This document shows positions 62,570 to 64,000 of a DNA stretch of 64,000 nucleotides, piece after piece. Where the stretch lies: the NCBI RefSeq assembly GCF_041103235.1, contig NZ_JBGCUN010000002.1:428501-492500 (forward strand). Reading direction: 5' to 3'. How positions within the stretch are numbered: the stretch's first letter is position 1; every line of letters starts with the position of its first letter. The notes below the pieces were generated by a model. It did not search any database, was not told where the DNA came from, and was given only the letters and a program-made list of their open reading frames with translations. A program made the position numbers and the translations under genes. Source of the DNA: Yoonia sp. R2331 (lineage in GTDB: Bacteria > Pseudomonadota > Alphaproteobacteria > Rhodobacterales > Rhodobacteraceae).

Positions 62570-63736
62570 ATGACATTGTCCGCAACCCGCCGCACGATCC
62601 TGCTGACCATGGCGGTCTTTGCGTTGCATCCGCTGTCCTTTGGGGCGTGGCTGGCGCTGATCCCCGAGGTCAAAGCGATTTTGAACCTCAACAAGGCGGA
62701 ACTGGCGCTGGCACTCTTGGGGATGCCGGTGGCGGTGATCCCGACCTTGCAACTGGCCAGCCGGATCATCCCACGCGTTGGACCCAGGCGATTGCTGATG
62801 GTGGGCTTTGCAGCGCAGCCCGGCGTCGCGATCCTGCCGTTCATCGCGGACGGCCAACGCGGGCTGTTCGTCGCCTTGCTGGCAGTCGGCTTTGTAATGG
62901 CATTTATGCAAGTGGCGCTGAACGTCTATGCCGGGCGTTTGGAAAAGCAGTTGGGCGTCACAATCATGAGCCGCTGCCACGGGCTGTGGGCGCTCGGACT
63001 GATGACAGGATCGTTCTGCGTGACCTTCTTTGTCGCAAACGGGCTGATCACCGCAGAACTGATGATCGCCGTGCCCTCTGCTGTGGCGGGCATCATCGTC
63101 GCCCGCGCAATGACACCGCTGCGGGGCGCGAACGACGGCGGCTTGCCGCCACCGCGCCGCAAACTGCACCAGATGCCGGCGGCGCTGTTCGCCATTTCGA
63201 TCTTTGCGCTGGCGGTGGCCATGACCGAAGGCGCGATGTCGGACTGGGCCGCCATCTATATGGCTGAACGCTTGCCGCCCGGCGCTACGACTGCGGGTCT
63301 GGCTGTTACGGCCTATGCGGCGTGCCTTGCGGCAGGGCGGTTACTGGGTGATGCAGCCAAACGCTGGCTGGGGGCAGTGGGATTGGCGCGCGTCACCCTA
63401 TGCCTTGCGATCCTGGGTCTGTTGATCCTGCAACTGCCGTTGCCGATTGGTTTTGCTTACGCGGCGTTCGGCCTGATCGGTCTAGGTGTGTCGGTGGGGT
63501 TTCCACTGGGGGTCTCTGCGGCGGCGGCGTTGGACGATGTGCACGAAGGGGCGAACATCGCCATCATGTCCTCGGTCGCGATCTGCGGGTTCTTGTTTGG
63601 GCCGCCGCTGATTGGGTTTCTGGCAGAGGCATTCACGCTGGGTGTCGGATTGCTGGCGCTTTTGCCCGGCTTGATTGCGGGCTTGTGGCTGTGCGGCGCG
63701 CTTGCGCCTGCCGAATCCACCGATTCCACTAAATGA
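62570..63736 (+). CDS. MFS transporter
   Basis: 388 aa, about twelve hydrophobic segments. VAVIPTLQLASRIIPRVGPRRLLMVGF is the loop after helix 2, and a Trp/Gly-rich CHGLWALGLMTGSF helix marks the middle of the first half; similar to MFS proteins annotated as hexose or sugar efflux-like, but the substrate is unknown. The last codons already contain two GANTC sites of the cluster that follows. Confidence 0.82.
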   Translation: MTLSATRRTILLTMAVFALHPLSFGAWLALIPEVKAILNLNKAELALALLGMPVAVIPTLQLASRIIPRVGPRRLLMVGFAAQPGVAILPFIADGQRGLFVALLAVGFVMAFMQVALNVYAGRLEKQLGVTIMSRCHGLWALGLMTGSFCVTFFVANGLITAELMIAVPSAVAGIIVARAMTPLRGANDGGLPPPRRKLHQMPAALFAISIFALAVAMTEGAMSDWAAIYMAERLPPGATTAGLAVTAYAACLAAGRLLGDAAKRWLGAVGLARVTLCLAILGLLILQLPLPIGFAYAAFGLIGLGVSVGFPLGVSAAAALDDVHEGANIAIMSSVAICGFLFGPPLIGFLAEAFTLGVGLLALLPGLIAGLWLCGALAPAESTDSTK

Positions 63737-64000
63737 ATCGCAAATCACACCAGCGAGTCGCCCTGATCCGGGGTGAATCACTGAAATCCGGCAACCGACG
63801 ACAAGTGAATCGGATGAATCGCGGCGATTCAGCTGTGATTTGACCAATTGGTCAGCCCGAGTCTGAGGGAGTCTTGTGGGTAAGCTGGTGGATAACCCAA
63901 AATCTGGGGTGTTCCGTTTTCTTTCCGCCTAAGAAAATTGCGATCCGACCCTAGGTCGGCGACGAATTATTGCCCTAAACCCCCTAAAACATAGGAAAAA
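63713..64000. promoter_or_regulatory. GANTC-dense non-coding segment with DnaA-box-like sites (edge of window)
   Basis: Ten GANTC (CcrM) sites lie between 63713 and 63873. Two near-consensus DnaA boxes follow (TGTGGGTAA at 63875 and GGTGGATAA at 63887). Perfect palindromes TGAATCGC-G-GCGATTCA (63815-63831) and TGACCAATTGGTCA (63841-63854) lie between. The last 100 bases are AT-richer. No gene seen. A cell-cycle-controlled promoter or a replication origin is possible. Confidence 0.5.

Overview
The window looks like chromosomal DNA of a marine alphaproteobacterium of the Rhodobacteraceae/Roseobacteraceae. The grounds are a GC-rich, densely packed gene set with many ATGA-type overlaps, two VPLPA-CTERM surface proteins, a CcrM-type (GANTC) site cluster, COG0523/Zur zinc genes of alphaproteobacterial type, and many housekeeping families whose neighbourhoods are familiar from roseobacters. 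No species assignment is possible from the sequence alone.

Layout. 1-7.1 kb: tail of an Hsp70-like chaperone, two small membrane proteins, tRNA hydroxylase trhO, an AbrB-type transporter, TerB-like protein, fatty acid desaturase, EamA exporter and pncB. 7.1-12.1 kb: an AT-rich accessory segment holding a large SIR2-NTPase gene (a candidate anti-phage protein). It is split by a 2.5-kb IS1595-type element with perfect 24-bp ends, an 8-bp target duplication and three passenger genes. A (ACTCCT)16 microsatellite then joins this to arfB. 12.6-12.95 kb: a compact promoter-to-terminator RNA locus whose 5' end is complementary to the 16S rRNA tail. 13-17.8 kb: queuosine-precursor transporter, esterase-like lipoprotein, murein endopeptidase mepA, UMF1-type MFS protein, thioesterase and YggT. 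17.9-34.2 kb: a stand-alone formate dehydrogenase alpha chain, then an acyl-CoA synthetase plus five-part branched-chain-type ABC uptake system, a BKACE enzyme, a VPLPA-CTERM protein, a 7TM histidine kinase/LuxR regulator pair and a PaaK-like ligase. This suggests uptake and CoA activation of a small carboxylate.

34.2-42.2 kb: a pseudo-caspase/peptidoglycan-binding protein and a GNAT, then a zinc-starvation module: znuB-znuC-zur facing znuA and two CobW/COG0523 GTPases, with three Zur-box-like palindromes and very His-rich ZnuA and ZnuC. 42.3-52.4 kb: a repeat protein of PPC type, rpmJ, tRNA-Val, N-formylglutamate amidohydrolase family protein, a LysR regulator, an ABC-F ATPase behind an attenuator-like leader, dinB/NUDIX divergent pair, SPFH/NfeD pair and pyrF. 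52.5-64 kb: clpB behind a heat-shock-type promoter, an EEP nuclease, two fasciclin proteins, an FMN glutamate-synthase-like protein, msrPQ, a second VPLPA-CTERM protein, an MFS transporter, and finally a non-coding segment very dense in GANTC with DnaA-box-like sites.

Most striking are the IS-split SIR2-NTPase, the anti-16S-tail leader RNA, the ABC-F leader with mutually exclusive hairpins, and 11-bp-phased repeats in front of two unrelated genes. All assignments rest on reading motifs and translated sequence. No database search was run.
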